Source: Bacillota bacterium
GTDB taxonomy: Bacteria > Bacillota > Clostridia > Christensenellales > Aristaeellaceae
DNA length: 64,000 nucleotides
Reading direction: 5' to 3'
NCBI GenBank assembly: GCA_030057655.1
Contig: JASGUQ010000027.1
Location: 1-64,000 of the forward strand
Each line of letters begins with the position of its first letter. Position 1 is the stretch's first letter. The notes under the pieces were generated by a model. That model saw nothing but the letters and a program-made list of their open reading frames with translations. It did not search any database and was not told the origin of the DNA. Both the position numbers and the translations under genes were made by a program. Positions 33,115 to 41,204 of the stretch are shown piece by piece.

Positions 33115-34092
33115 TTAAGCCAGGTGACAGGCAACAAAGTGGCCGGGCTTCCACTCTTTCAGCTCAGGACGCTGGTTTTTGCAGATGTCCTGGGCCAGTT
33201 TGCAGCGGGTCCTGAACGGGCAGCCGGAGGGCACATTCAGGGGGCTAGGCACCTCGCCGCCCAGCACGATGCGGTTGGCCTTCCTGGCTTTTTCAGGGTC
33301 CGGGATGGGCACGGCGGACAGCAGGGACTGGGTGTAGGGGTGCAGGGGATCGCGGTGCAGTTCAACTGAGGACGCCAGTTCGATCAGGTGCCCCAGGTAC
33401 ATCACCGCGATGCGGTTGCTGATGTGCTTGACCACGCTTAAGTCATGGGCGATGAACAGGTAGGTCAGCCCCAGGCGCTTCTGGAGGTCTTCCAGCATGT
33501 TGATGACCTGCGCCTGGATGGACACGTCCAGCGCGCTCACCGGCTCGTCGCACACGATGAACTCGGGCTTGCTGGCAAGCGCGCGGGCGATGCCGATGCG
33601 CTGGCGCTGGCCGCCGGAAAACTCATGCGCGTAGCGCGTGGATTGCTCGCTGGACAGCCCCACCAATTCCATCAGGGATTGGATGCGCTCCTCCCGCTCT
33701 TTCTTTGTTTTGTACAGCTTGTGAACATCCAGGGGCTCCGCGATGATGTCGCCCACGGTCATGCGCGGGTTCAGGGAGGAATAGGGATCCTGAAACACAA
33801 TCTGCGCTTTTTTGCGAAAGCGGTTCAGGGAATCCCCCGGCGTGATCTCTTCCCCGCGGTAGAGGACCTGGCCTCCGGTGGGCTTGTACAATTGCAAAAG
33901 CGTCCTGCCCACGGTGGTTTTCCCGCAGCCGGACTCGCCCACAAGGCCCAGGGTCTCCCCCTCCATGATGGAAAAGGACACATCGTCCACCGCTTTTAAG
34001 GGGACGGTCTTGATGAAGCCGGTGCGTACGGGGAAGTACTGCTTCAGGTTTCTAACTTCTACCAAAGGGGTTTCTTTGTTCACGCTTGTCAT
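33115..34092 (-). CDS. oppF: Oligopeptide ABC transporter ATPase OppF
   Basis: A 325-residue nucleotide-binding subunit of the peptide importer. Walker A is GESGCGKTT, the signature FSGGQRQRIGIARAL, and Walker B FIVCDEPVSALD. The C-terminal oligopeptide/dipeptide extension contains PSGCPFRTRC, then CKNQRPEL and CHLA, whose cysteines match the iron-sulfur-binding tail reported in several Opp/Dpp ATPases. It overlaps oppD by 4 bases (ATGA). Confidence 0.94.
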   Translation of the reverse strand: MTSVNKETPLVEVRNLKQYFPVRTGFIKTVPLKAVDDVSFSIMEGETLGLVGESGCGKTTVGRTLLQLYKPTGGQVLYRGEEITPGDSLNRFRKKAQIVFQDPYSSLNPRMTVGDIIAEPLDVHKLYKTKKEREERIQSLMELVGLSSEQSTRYAHEFSGGQRQRIGIARALASKPEFIVCDEPVSALDVSIQAQVINMLEDLQKRLGLTYLFIAHDLSVVKHISNRIAVMYLGHLIELASSVELHRDPLHPYTQSLLSAVPIPDPEKARKANRIVLGGEVPSPLNVPSGCPFRTRCKLAQDICKNQRPELKEWKPGHFVACHLA

Positions 34093-35177
34093 AAACCGCT
34101 TTCCTCATTGATCCAGATGCGCTTCACGGAGCCGTCCTCGCTGATTTCCGGCTTCCCGTTTTTCACATTCATCCAGCAGGCGGCCAGATGCGGATCGTCG
34201 TTGATTTGCACTTCCTCCGCCAATTCAGTCAGGCAGATCTTCATCGCGTTGTCACACCGGGGCGAGAAGGGGCAGCCTTTGGGCAGGTTCAGCATGTCCA
34301 CCGGCGTTCCCCCAATGGGGCTTAAGGGCTCTTTCTCATCATCGTCAATGCTTGGGATGGACTTTAGCAGCCCCTTGGTGTACTCATGCCGGGGACGGTA
34401 GAAAATCTCATCCGCCGTGCCCCGCTCCGCGATGCGTCCCGCGTACATCACGATCACCTCGTCGCACAGGCTGGCGATGACGCCCAGGTCATGGGTGATC
34501 ATGATGATGGCCATGCCCATTTTCTTTTGCAGGCTGGTCATCAACTCCAGGATCTGTGCCTGGATGGTCACGTCAAGCGCGGTGGTCGGCTCATCCGCGA
34601 TCAGGATGTCCGGCTCGCAGGCCAGGGCCATGGCGATCATGATGCGCTGGCGCATGCCGCCGGACAGCTCAAAGGTGTACTGCTTCATGCGCTTCTCAGG
34701 GTCATTGATGCCCACCAGGCGCAGCATCTCAACCGCGTGCTTGAAAGCCTCCTCCTTGTTGCGGTCCGTGTGCAGGAGGATCGCTTCCATCAGCTGGTTT
34801 CCGATGGTAAAGGTCGGGTTCAGGCTGGTCATCGGGTCCTGGAAGATCATGGAGATCTTGTTCCCGCGGATCAGGCGCATCTTTTCATCGCTGATGCCCA
34901 CCAGTTCCTGACCCTTGAACTTGATGGATCCGGACACGATCTTCCCCGGCGGGGTCAATATCTGCATGATGGAGTAGGCGGTCACCGACTTGCCGGAACC
35001 GGATTCGCCCACAATGCCCAGCACCGTACCGGCGTTTAAGTTAAAAGAGGCTTTGTTGACTGCCTTCACCTCGCCTGAGGGCGTAAAAAATGAGGTGCAC
35101 AGGTCTTTGACCTCAAGGATGGGCACGGCTTCGGCCTGACCTGCCTGTGCTGCTTTGCTTTTATCGATGTTTGACAT
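34089..35177 (-). CDS. oppD: Oligopeptide ABC transporter ATPase OppD
   Basis: A 362-residue nucleotide-binding subunit pairing with OppF to power uptake. Walker A is GESGSGKS, the signature LSGGMRQRIMIAMAL, and Walker B ILIADEPTTALD. The family C-terminal block LPKGCPFSPRCDNAMKIC follows, then additional ~50 residues (NDDPHLAACWMNVKNGKPE). The start ATG lacks a close ribosome site; AAAGGAAAG is about 17 bases upstream. Confidence 0.94.
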   Translation of the reverse strand: MSNIDKSKAAQAGQAEAVPILEVKDLCTSFFTPSGEVKAVNKASFNLNAGTVLGIVGESGSGKSVTAYSIMQILTPPGKIVSGSIKFKGQELVGISDEKMRLIRGNKISMIFQDPMTSLNPTFTIGNQLMEAILLHTDRNKEEAFKHAVEMLRLVGINDPEKRMKQYTFELSGGMRQRIMIAMALACEPDILIADEPTTALDVTIQAQILELMTSLQKKMGMAIIMITHDLGVIASLCDEVIVMYAGRIAERGTADEIFYRPRHEYTKGLLKSIPSIDDDEKEPLSPIGGTPVDMLNLPKGCPFSPRCDNAMKICLTELAEEVQINDDPHLAACWMNVKNGKPEISEDGSVKRIWINEESGL

Positions 35178-35221
35178 AAAACTTCTGGTTCTTTCCTTTG
35201 TTTTTTCGTTGGGTGACGGCC

Positions 35222-36265
35222 TCAGGAACGCAATTTGGGGTCAAACGCGTCCCTTAGACCGTTGCCCAGCAGGTTAAAGGACAGCACGATCAGGAAGATG
35301 GACAGCGCCGGGAACAGCAGCAAATAGGGATAGCTGACCAGGCCCGTGCGCGCGTCTGAGGCCAGGGAGCCCAGGGACGGCATGGGGATGGACACGCCCA
35401 TGCCCAGAAAGCTTAAAAAGCTCTCGGTGAAGATCGCGCTTGGGATCTGCATGGCTGCGGTGATGATGATGACGGAGATGGAGTTGGGGATCATGTGCTT
35501 GCGGATGATCCTAAAGGGCGAGGAGCCGATGGCCTTGGCAGCCAGGACAAACTCCTGCTCCTTGATGGACAGGATCTGCCCGCGCACCTGGCGCGCCATG
35601 CCGCACCAGTACAAAAGGCCAAACACGATGAAGATCGAGATCATTCCGGCTCCCAGCCTCACCACCAGGTCATTCTGGCTCATGCTGACCCGCTCTTTGA
35701 TGCCCACGGAGAGCAGGATCACGATCAAAACATCCGGCAGGGAGTAGATGATGTCCACAATGCGCATCATGATCAGATCCACCACGCCCCCAAAATAACC
35801 GGAGATGGAGCCGTAGATGATGCCGATCACGATCACGATGACCGCCGATAAAAGACCGACCAGCAGAGAAATGCGTGTGCCGTAAATCACGCGGATGGCA
35901 TAGTCGCGCCCCAGGGCGTCCGTGCCCATGATGTGGGGGAAGACGTTCTGCCCCTTGTCAATGCGGGCCTGCTCCCGGGCGGAGTACTCAAAAGGCCGCA
36001 GATACTTCGCGGTCACATCCTGCTTGGTGTAGGAGTAGGGATAATAATTCGGCACGATAAAGGCGATCAGGGCGATCACCACGATCACAAACAGGCAGAG
36101 CATCGCGATCTTGTTCCGCCTTAAGCGCCTGAAGGCATCCTTAAAAAAGGACACGGACTCACGCATCATGCGCTGCTGGCTTTTCTCATTCTCATCAGCC
36201 GGCGCAAACAGGTTTGGGTCCAGTTGAAAACTGAAAAAATTCTTTTTTGGCTTTTCGCTTTGCAT
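35222..36265 (-). CDS. oppC: Oligopeptide ABC transporter permease OppC
   Basis: A 347-residue inner-membrane subunit with a ~45-residue cytoplasmic lead, one helix, a periplasmic-side loop (HIMGTDALGRDYAIRVIYG, a hallmark of OppC/DppC) and five more helices. The coupling helix for the ATPase is EFVLAAKAIGSSPFRIIRKH. The start is ATG 36265 with GAGG 9 bases upstream; GTG 36271 in frame is possible but too close to the ribosome site. It directly follows oppB. Confidence 0.93.
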   Translation of the reverse strand: MQSEKPKKNFFSFQLDPNLFAPADENEKSQQRMMRESVSFFKDAFRRLRRNKIAMLCLFVIVVIALIAFIVPNYYPYSYTKQDVTAKYLRPFEYSAREQARIDKGQNVFPHIMGTDALGRDYAIRVIYGTRISLLVGLLSAVIVIVIGIIYGSISGYFGGVVDLIMMRIVDIIYSLPDVLIVILLSVGIKERVSMSQNDLVVRLGAGMISIFIVFGLLYWCGMARQVRGQILSIKEQEFVLAAKAIGSSPFRIIRKHMIPNSISVIIITAAMQIPSAIFTESFLSFLGMGVSIPMPSLGSLASDARTGLVSYPYLLLFPALSIFLIVLSFNLLGNGLRDAFDPKLRS

Positions 36266-36271
36266 GCTCAC

Positions 36272-37198
36272 TTACCTCAAATTGATCCGCGGGTCGAGTA
36301 TTTTGTAGATGATGTCGCTGATCAGGTTCATCAGGATGATCAGCGTTCCAAGGAAGATGGTGACCCCCATGATCATCATGTAGTCGGTCCTGAGCATGGA
36401 ATTGACAAACAGGCGGCCCAGACCCGGGACGGAAAAGATGTTTTCCACCACCATGGACCCGGTCAGGATATAGGCCATCATGGGCCCGGCATAGGTCACG
36501 ACCGGGGAAAGCGCGTTTTTGAGCGCGTGCTTGAAGATGATCTTGCCTTTTTTAACGCCCTTGGCCCTGGCAGTCCTGATATAGTCCTGTCCCAAAACGT
36601 CCAGCATGCTGGAGCGCTGCAGGCGGGTGATATAGGCCATGGGGTAAAGGCTCAAGGAGAAGGTGGGCAGGATGGTGCCGCCCGGCATGCTGCCCAGGGT
36701 GGGCAGCCACTTTAAGTAAAGCCCAAAAATCAGCAGGAGCAGGGTGGCAATGACAAAGGAAGGCATGGACACCAGGGCCGTTGTCGTCACCTGGATCACC
36801 TTGTCCAGCCACTCCCCGCGCCTGATCGCGGCCAGGGAGCCCATGAACACGCCCATGACGATGGCCAGGATGGCAGCGGTCAGCCCGATGCCCGCAGAAT
36901 AGGAAAACCCGCCCTGGATCAATTCGGCCACAGTGCTGCCCACCCAGCCGGTTGACAGGCCGAAGTCAAATTGCGCGATGTTTTTTAAATAATTCACAAA
37001 CTGAACCGTCACCGGCTTGTCAAAGCCGTACTTGGCTTCCAGCGCCGCGATGGTCTTGTCGTTTTTGGCCTTCTCGGAGCTGAAAGGGCTGGCCGGGATG
37101 GCATGCATGGTAAAAAAGGTGATGGCGATGACCAAAAAGATCGTCAGGAACGCCATTCCGACCCTTTTAGCCAAATACACCGCGAACCGTGAACTCAT
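36272..37198 (-). CDS. oppB: Oligopeptide ABC transporter permease OppB
   Basis: A 308-residue membrane subunit starting MSSRFAVYLAKRVGMAF, the typical OppB/DppB first helix. The outside loop has FGLSTGWVGSTVAELI, and the coupling segment is DVLGQDYIRTARAKGVKKG followed by IIFKHALKNAL. ATG 37198 was chosen over the frame start at 37303, because that extension would cover the promoter at 37227-37254. First gene of the opp operon. Confidence 0.93.
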   Translation of the reverse strand: MSSRFAVYLAKRVGMAFLTIFLVIAITFFTMHAIPASPFSSEKAKNDKTIAALEAKYGFDKPVTVQFVNYLKNIAQFDFGLSTGWVGSTVAELIQGGFSYSAGIGLTAAILAIVMGVFMGSLAAIRRGEWLDKVIQVTTTALVSMPSFVIATLLLLIFGLYLKWLPTLGSMPGGTILPTFSLSLYPMAYITRLQRSSMLDVLGQDYIRTARAKGVKKGKIIFKHALKNALSPVVTYAGPMMAYILTGSMVVENIFSVPGLGRLFVNSMLRTDYMMIMGVTIFLGTLIILMNLISDIIYKILDPRINLR

Positions 37199-37226
37199 TC
37201 GTAACCCTGCTTTCAAAATTTTGCTT

Positions 37227-37254
37227 ATTATACAAAACGCGGTTGTTTTGTCAA
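37227..37254 (-). promoter_or_regulatory. opp operon promoter
   Basis: Minus strand: TTGACA, 16-base spacer, TATAAT, 29 bases before oppB. The remainder of the 37199-37520 gap holds only this promoter and the one at 37458-37488. Confidence 0.85.
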
Positions 37255-37457
37255 ACAATGTGCGTTCTGGAAAGGTCAAGCACCTGACGCTGAAGCCTTC
37301 CAATTATAATTCAATTGCCCCAAAGTGTACAGATGCAATTCCAAGCGTCAAAAAGTGCCGTCATCCAGCGGTTTTTGCTTTTTGATGAACTGTATTTTAG
37401 CTTTTTTCTATGCATAAAATTACTTTGAGCAGCAAGGGGCTGATCCGGATGGATCGC

Positions 37458-37488
37458 TTTGCAGAACAGATCACTCCGGTGGTATAAT
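37458..37488 (+). promoter_or_regulatory. Promoter of the zinc metallopeptidase gene
   Basis: An extended -10 TGGTATAAT ends at 37488; the nearest -35 is TTTGCA with a 19-base spacer, so the TGn motif probably matters. Confidence 0.6.
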
Positions 37489-37520
37489 CTCTGCGTAAGT
37501 TTGATGAAGGAGTGATGACC

Positions 37521-38210
37521 ATGTATTTAGACCCCACCTACCTGTTGCTGATCCCGGGCTTGCTGCTTGCCTTCTATGCCCAGTGGAAGGTGAAGAGCGC
37601 TTACGCGAAATACAGCAAGGTCCCTTTAAGTTCGCGCGTATCGGGCGCTGAGGCGGCTGAGCGCATCCTGCGGCAAAACGGCAATGATGCCGTTCAGATC
37701 GCGCAGGTGGCCGGCCAGTTAACCGACAATTACAACCCCAGGACCGAGGTTTTAAGCCTTTCAGAGGGTGTTTACAATTCCGCTTCCGTGGCTGCGGTCG
37801 GCATCGCCGCGCATGAGGCCGGGCACGCCATGCAGAAGAAGGACAATTATGGCCCGCTCAATTTAAGGAGCATCGTGGTGCCCACGGTTTCCATCGGCTC
37901 ACGGCTGTCCATGCCCATTTTCATCCTGGGCCTCATCGTGTCCTGGCAGCCTCTGTTGTATGCCGGCATCGCGATGTTCGCGCTGACGGTGGTCTTTTCT
38001 CTCATCACCCTGCCGGTGGAATTCAACGCGTCCAAGCGCGCCGTCGCCATGCTCCAGTCCTCCGGCATCATAACGACCCGGGAGGAGGAAAAAGGCGTCC
38101 GCGCCGTGCTCAGCGCGGCGGCCCTTACCTATGTGGCTGCGGCCGTTTCCGCCATTTTGCAGCTGATTCGCTTAATCCTGCTCTCCCGTTCCTCAAGCCG
38201 CCGCCGCTGA
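37521..38210 (+). CDS. Membrane zinc metallopeptidase (YugP-like)
   Basis: A 229-residue integral membrane protein with an N-terminal helix and about three C-terminal helices. The zinc motif HEAGH is in GIAAHEAGHAMQ (residues ~92-103). LPVEFNASKRAV carries the third glutamate-like ligand region shared with HtpX-type proteases. Family members are annotated as neutral zinc metallopeptidases; targets are unknown. ATG 37521 follows AAGGAG by 8 bases; GTG 37512 and ATG 37515 upstream overlap that site. A terminator follows at 38229-38255. Confidence 0.9.
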   Translation: MYLDPTYLLLIPGLLLAFYAQWKVKSAYAKYSKVPLSSRVSGAEAAERILRQNGNDAVQIAQVAGQLTDNYNPRTEVLSLSEGVYNSASVAAVGIAAHEAGHAMQKKDNYGPLNLRSIVVPTVSIGSRLSMPIFILGLIVSWQPLLYAGIAMFALTVVFSLITLPVEFNASKRAVAMLQSSGIITTREEEKGVRAVLSAAALTYVAAAVSAILQLIRLILLSRSSSRRR

Positions 38211-38228
38211 GGGCATCATCGTTTTTTT

Positions 38229-38255
38229 GCCATCGGTTTTTCCGGTGGCTTTTTT
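38229..38255 (+). terminator. Terminator after the zinc metallopeptidase gene
   Basis: GCCATCGG and CCGGTGGC around a TTTTT loop, followed by TTTTTTC. The complementary side also has a T-run. Confidence 0.88.
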
Positions 38256-38276
38256 CTTTGCGAGGCTTGTTTCCCG

Positions 38277-38305
38277 TTGCCGCTTGGCGCGGATTTTGTT
38301 ATGAT
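38277..38305 (+). promoter_or_regulatory. Promoter of the MATE gene
   Basis: TTGCCG, a 17-base spacer and TATGAT, 38 bases before the TTG start. Confidence 0.55.
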
Positions 38306-38342
38306 TGCTTCGCAAAACATATGAGCAGGGAGGGAATTGGCT

Positions 38343-39785
38343 TTGAGTCATCTGCTGAAGCGCCTGTTCTCCGTGGACCATCTGGTCAGGGAGGACAGGC
38401 GTTTGGGTGAGGTTCCTGAAACAAAACAGGCCTATCAGGATGTCATGCGGATCGCCTTCCCCGCCATCGCGGAAATGGTGCTGATGAGCCTGATCGCCAG
38501 CGCCGACACCATCATGGTGGGGCAATTGGGGAAAAACGCTCTGTCCGCGGTCTCTCTGCCCGCCCAGCCGCGCATGATCTTCCTGGCCATTTTCTTTGCC
38601 CTCAATGTGGGCGTCACCGCCATTGTCGCCCGCCGCAAGGGGGAGAACAGGCGGGATGAGGCCAACTCCACCCTCAGGAACGCCCTGGTTTTAGGCTTTG
38701 GTCTGTCCCTTGTCATGACCGTCCTCGCGGTCTTGCTGGCGGAGCCCCTGATGCGCCTGGCAGGCGGGCATGAGCGCACGCCGGATGACGCGCTGGTTTT
38801 AAAGGGCGCGGTCGATTACTTTATTATTATGTCCCTGGCGCTCCCCATCAACGCTGTCAGCATGTGCATCAACGCCGCGCTGCGCGGCGTGGGGGACACC
38901 AAGATCCCCATGAAGGTCAACATCACCTCAAACCTTGTCAACGTGTTCTTCAATTACCTGCTTATTTTCGGCCATCTTGGTTTCCCTCAACTGGGAATCA
39001 GGGGCGCCGCCATCGCCAGCGTTATCGGCATGGCAGCGGGCATGGTTTTGTCCATCATGGCAGTTGTGCACAACTCCAGCAGTTACCTTCGCATTTCTGT
39101 GAAGGATAACTGGCGCATCATGCCCCACATCATGTCCTCCATCATCAAGGTGGGCGGCAACGCGGTGGTGGAGCAGGCCAGCATGCGCTTCGGGTTTTTC
39201 ATGTATTCCCGCATCATGTATTCCCTGGGTGTCACGCTGTTTGCCGCGCACAACATCGCCATGCAGTTTCTGGGCCTCACCTTTAATTTCGCGGATGGTC
39301 TTTCTGTTGCCGCCACCTCCCTGGTGGGGCAAAACCTGGGCAAGGGCAGAAAGGATCTGAGCCTGCTTTACGGCAAGGTCACCCAGCGCGTTGCCCTGGT
39401 CATGAGCCTGGCGCTGGGCCTGTTCACCTTCCTGTTCCGTTACCCTGTGGGCAGGCTGTTCATCAACCCCGGCACGCCGGACGCGGCCAATGTCATCCGC
39501 TTTGCCGCGGAGGCCCTGATCGTCGTGGCGCTGATGCAGCCGCTTCAGATGTCTTCCATCGTGCTCTCAGGCGCCCTGCGCGGGGCGGGGGACAACCTGT
39601 ATGTGGCGGGCGTCATGCTGGTCTGCGTGTCCATGATCCGTCCGCTCATGGCCTGGCTGGCGGTTGATGTGTTCCACTTTGGGCTGGCGCTCACCTGGCT
39701 TGTCAGCCTGTCCGAGATCGGCATCCGCCTCATTTTCTTCTACCGCCGCTTTGAGTCGGGCGCCTGGGCGGCCAAGAAAGTCTGA
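38343..39785 (+). CDS. MATE family efflux protein
   Basis: A 480-residue protein with twelve predicted helices in two homologous halves, exporting drugs or metabolites by sodium or proton antiport. Family pieces include ADTIMVGQLGKNALSAVSLPAQP, where the aspartate is in helix 1, NAALRGVGDTKIPMKVN in the first half, and SGALRGAGDNLYVAG at the matching place in the second. The start is TTG 38343, since AGGGAGGG lies 8 bases upstream; TTG 38337 would be too close to it. Substrate unknown. Confidence 0.92.
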   Translation: MSHLLKRLFSVDHLVREDRRLGEVPETKQAYQDVMRIAFPAIAEMVLMSLIASADTIMVGQLGKNALSAVSLPAQPRMIFLAIFFALNVGVTAIVARRKGENRRDEANSTLRNALVLGFGLSLVMTVLAVLLAEPLMRLAGGHERTPDDALVLKGAVDYFIIMSLALPINAVSMCINAALRGVGDTKIPMKVNITSNLVNVFFNYLLIFGHLGFPQLGIRGAAIASVIGMAAGMVLSIMAVVHNSSSYLRISVKDNWRIMPHIMSSIIKVGGNAVVEQASMRFGFFMYSRIMYSLGVTLFAAHNIAMQFLGLTFNFADGLSVAATSLVGQNLGKGRKDLSLLYGKVTQRVALVMSLALGLFTFLFRYPVGRLFINPGTPDAANVIRFAAEALIVVALMQPLQMSSIVLSGALRGAGDNLYVAGVMLVCVSMIRPLMAWLAVDVFHFGLALTWLVSLSEIGIRLIFFYRRFESGAWAAKKV

Positions 39786-39805
39786 CATCATTCTGGAGGT
39801 GTTTT

Positions 39806-39886
39806 ACGGCTGAGAAGAAACTGACCGTCAAACAACTGAACACCCAAAATAGGGAGGTATCGGAGGATGAAACCCTCCGATGGTAA
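39806..39886 (+). CDS. Possible 26-residue peptide with an ACG start
   Basis: Seven bases after GGAGG a frame reads from ACG through AEKKLTVKQLNTQNREVSED to TAA. The charged sequence and the ribosome site look real, but ACG is a very rare start codon. It may be a decayed or truncated gene. The end overlaps the inverted repeat TCGGAGG/CCTCCGA. Confidence 0.22.
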   Translation, partial: TAEKKLTVKQLNTQNREVSEDETLRW

Positions 39887-39925
39887 TCTGCGAAAACCTC
39901 ATGTGCGGTGCCGTTCTTCCCAACT

Positions 39926-39953
39926 CAAAGAAGTGTCCGCGGACACTTCTTTG
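39926..39953. repeat. 28-base perfect palindrome
   Basis: Arms CAAAGAAGTGTCCG and CGGACACTTCTTTG meet with no spacer. No T-run follows on either side. It may be a protein-binding site or a remnant of a mobile element; the gap lies between two convergent genes. Confidence 0.85.
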
Positions 39954-39955
39954 AC

Positions 39956-39987
39956 AAGCAAAAACAGCCGTCATCGCGACGGCCGTT
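39956..39987 (-). terminator. Terminator of the NanA-like gene
   Basis: AACGGCCGTC and GACGGCTGTT with a 5-base loop; on the minus strand GTTTTTGC follows. It lies 22 bases past the stop. Confidence 0.85.
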
Positions 39988-40008
39988 TGATTATGATTAT
40001 CTCGGGGG

Positions 40009-40926
40009 TTACAGGTATTTGCTTTCCGCTTCCGCGATGGCCTTTTCGCAGGCGTCGGCCACCTTGTAATCCTCAGGCACGAGCGGCGCCAGGGGCGCCC
40101 TCACGCTGCCGCAGGAAATGCCCTTGCGCCTCAAAAGCTCCTTGATCATCGCGTACATGCTGCCCTTGCAGCTGACCAGAAGGTAGATGATGCGGCAGAT
40201 CTCATTTTGCAGCTCCGCGGCTTTTTGTACCTGGCCTTCCAGGGTCAGGTCAAACAGCCTGGTATACAGCCTGGGCATCGCGGCGTAGGTGCCGCCGATT
40301 CCGCCGGTCGCGCCCATCAAAAGCCCGCCGGCCAACTGCTCATCCGGGCCGTTGAAAATGGTCAGCCTGTCGGGCGCCTTGTCCTTGAACATCTGGATGT
40401 CCTGCACCGGCATGGAGGAGTTTTTCACCCCGATCACGCGCGGGTTCTTCAGCATCTCATCCAGCAGGCTTAATGTCAGGCTCACGCCCGCCAGCTGCGG
40501 GATGTTGTAGATGATGAAGTCGGTGTTGGGGGCGGCGGAAGAAATGTCGTTCCAATACTTCGCAATAGCGTGTTCGGGCAGGCGGAAATAAATGGGCGGG
40601 ATGGCGGCGATCGCGTCAACCTTCAATTGCTCCGCGTGTTTCGCCAATTCCATGGAATCCCTGGTGTTGTTGCAGGCCACATGGGCGATGATGGTCATCT
40701 TGCCGCCCACCGCTTCCATCACGTTTTCCAGGATCTCCTTGCGTTCCTCAACGCTCAGGTAAATGCACTCGCCTGAGGAACCGTTTACATACAGCCCCTT
40801 CACGCCCTGGGCGAGCAGGTGGCGCGCCAGCGCCTGGGTACGGCTTTTGGAGATGTTGCCCACATCATCGTAGCAGGCGTAGAAAGCCGGGATAACACCT
40901 TGGTACTTCTGTTTGTTGTAATCCAA
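40009..40926 (-). CDS. N-acetylneuraminate lyase/DHDPS family aldolase
   Basis: A 305-residue class I aldolase. The Schiff-base lysine is Lys168 in IGVKNSS, and Tyr140 in IIYNIPQ is the catalytic tyrosine; the carboxylate-binding loop is VNGSSGECIYLS. These match the NAL/DHDPS superfamily, with spacing nearer to N-acetylneuraminate lyases. Divergent neighbours are a FadR-type regulator and an N-acylglucosamine 2-epimerase, which fits sialic acid breakdown (Neu5Ac to ManNAc plus pyruvate). No sialidase, kinase or transporter is adjacent, so another 2-keto acid sugar is possible. Promoter at 41026-41055. Confidence 0.8.
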   Translation of the reverse strand: MDYNKQKYQGVIPAFYACYDDVGNISKSRTQALARHLLAQGVKGLYVNGSSGECIYLSVEERKEILENVMEAVGGKMTIIAHVACNNTRDSMELAKHAEQLKVDAIAAIPPIYFRLPEHAIAKYWNDISSAAPNTDFIIYNIPQLAGVSLTLSLLDEMLKNPRVIGVKNSSMPVQDIQMFKDKAPDRLTIFNGPDEQLAGGLLMGATGGIGGTYAAMPRLYTRLFDLTLEGQVQKAAELQNEICRIIYLLVSCKGSMYAMIKELLRRKGISCGSVRAPLAPLVPEDYKVADACEKAIAEAESKYL

Positions 40927-41022
40927 TTTCTGACCTTTTTCTAGCCTGCTTCAGTCCTTGATGCATTTCCGGAAACGCTGTTTGCGGAATGCAGCCCCAA
41001 GCAGGCTGTGATTTATTGATGA

Positions 41023-41034
41023 TTTAATATAAGG
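41023..41034 (-). promoter_or_regulatory. Operator-like motif 1 over the nanA-like -10
   Basis: TTTAATATAAGG; on the minus strand CCTTATATTAAA covers the -10. Same core as the sites at 41074-41086 and 41170-41181. Confidence 0.6.
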
Positions 41035-41055
41035 CTGATCATCCTACAATGTCAA
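41026..41055 (-). promoter_or_regulatory. Promoter of the NanA-like gene
   Basis: Minus strand: TTGACA, 18-base spacer, TATATT, 100 bases before the start. Confidence 0.8.
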
Positions 41056-41073
41056 TGGTTTTACTTATTTTTC

Positions 41074-41086
41074 TTTAAATATAAGG
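41074..41086 (-). promoter_or_regulatory. Operator-like motif 2
   Basis: CTTTAAATATAAGG, same WWWAATATAAGG core, lying between the two divergent promoters with no promoter of its own. Confidence 0.5.
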
Positions 41087-41149
41087 GGAACTTGAAACAA
41101 CCGCCGTATTTGTGATTAAAATAATACACAAAAGCTCCATGAACGGTCA

Positions 41150-41178
41150 TTGACATTTAGCTTGAAAATCCTTATATT
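41150..41178 (+). promoter_or_regulatory. Promoter of the FadR-type regulator
   Basis: TTGACA, 17-base spacer, TATATT. The -10 lies inside CCTTATATTTTGA, the same motif as over the divergent promoter. Confidence 0.8.
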
Positions 41179-41181
41179 TTG
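41170..41181 (+). promoter_or_regulatory. Operator-like motif 3 over the regulator's -10
   Basis: CCTTATATTTTG; inverted relative to motifs 1 and 2. It suggests autoregulation by the GntR-type protein encoded just downstream. Confidence 0.6.
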
Positions 41182-41204
41182 AGTCAAAAAAAGGGGGAAT
41201 CAAA

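Noticed and set aside
39846-39925. Group II intron remnant
   Set aside because: The ATGTGCGGTG and TCGGAGG/CCTCCGA pieces recall intron domains, but no domain V, no GUGYG 5' end and no reverse transcriptase are present.
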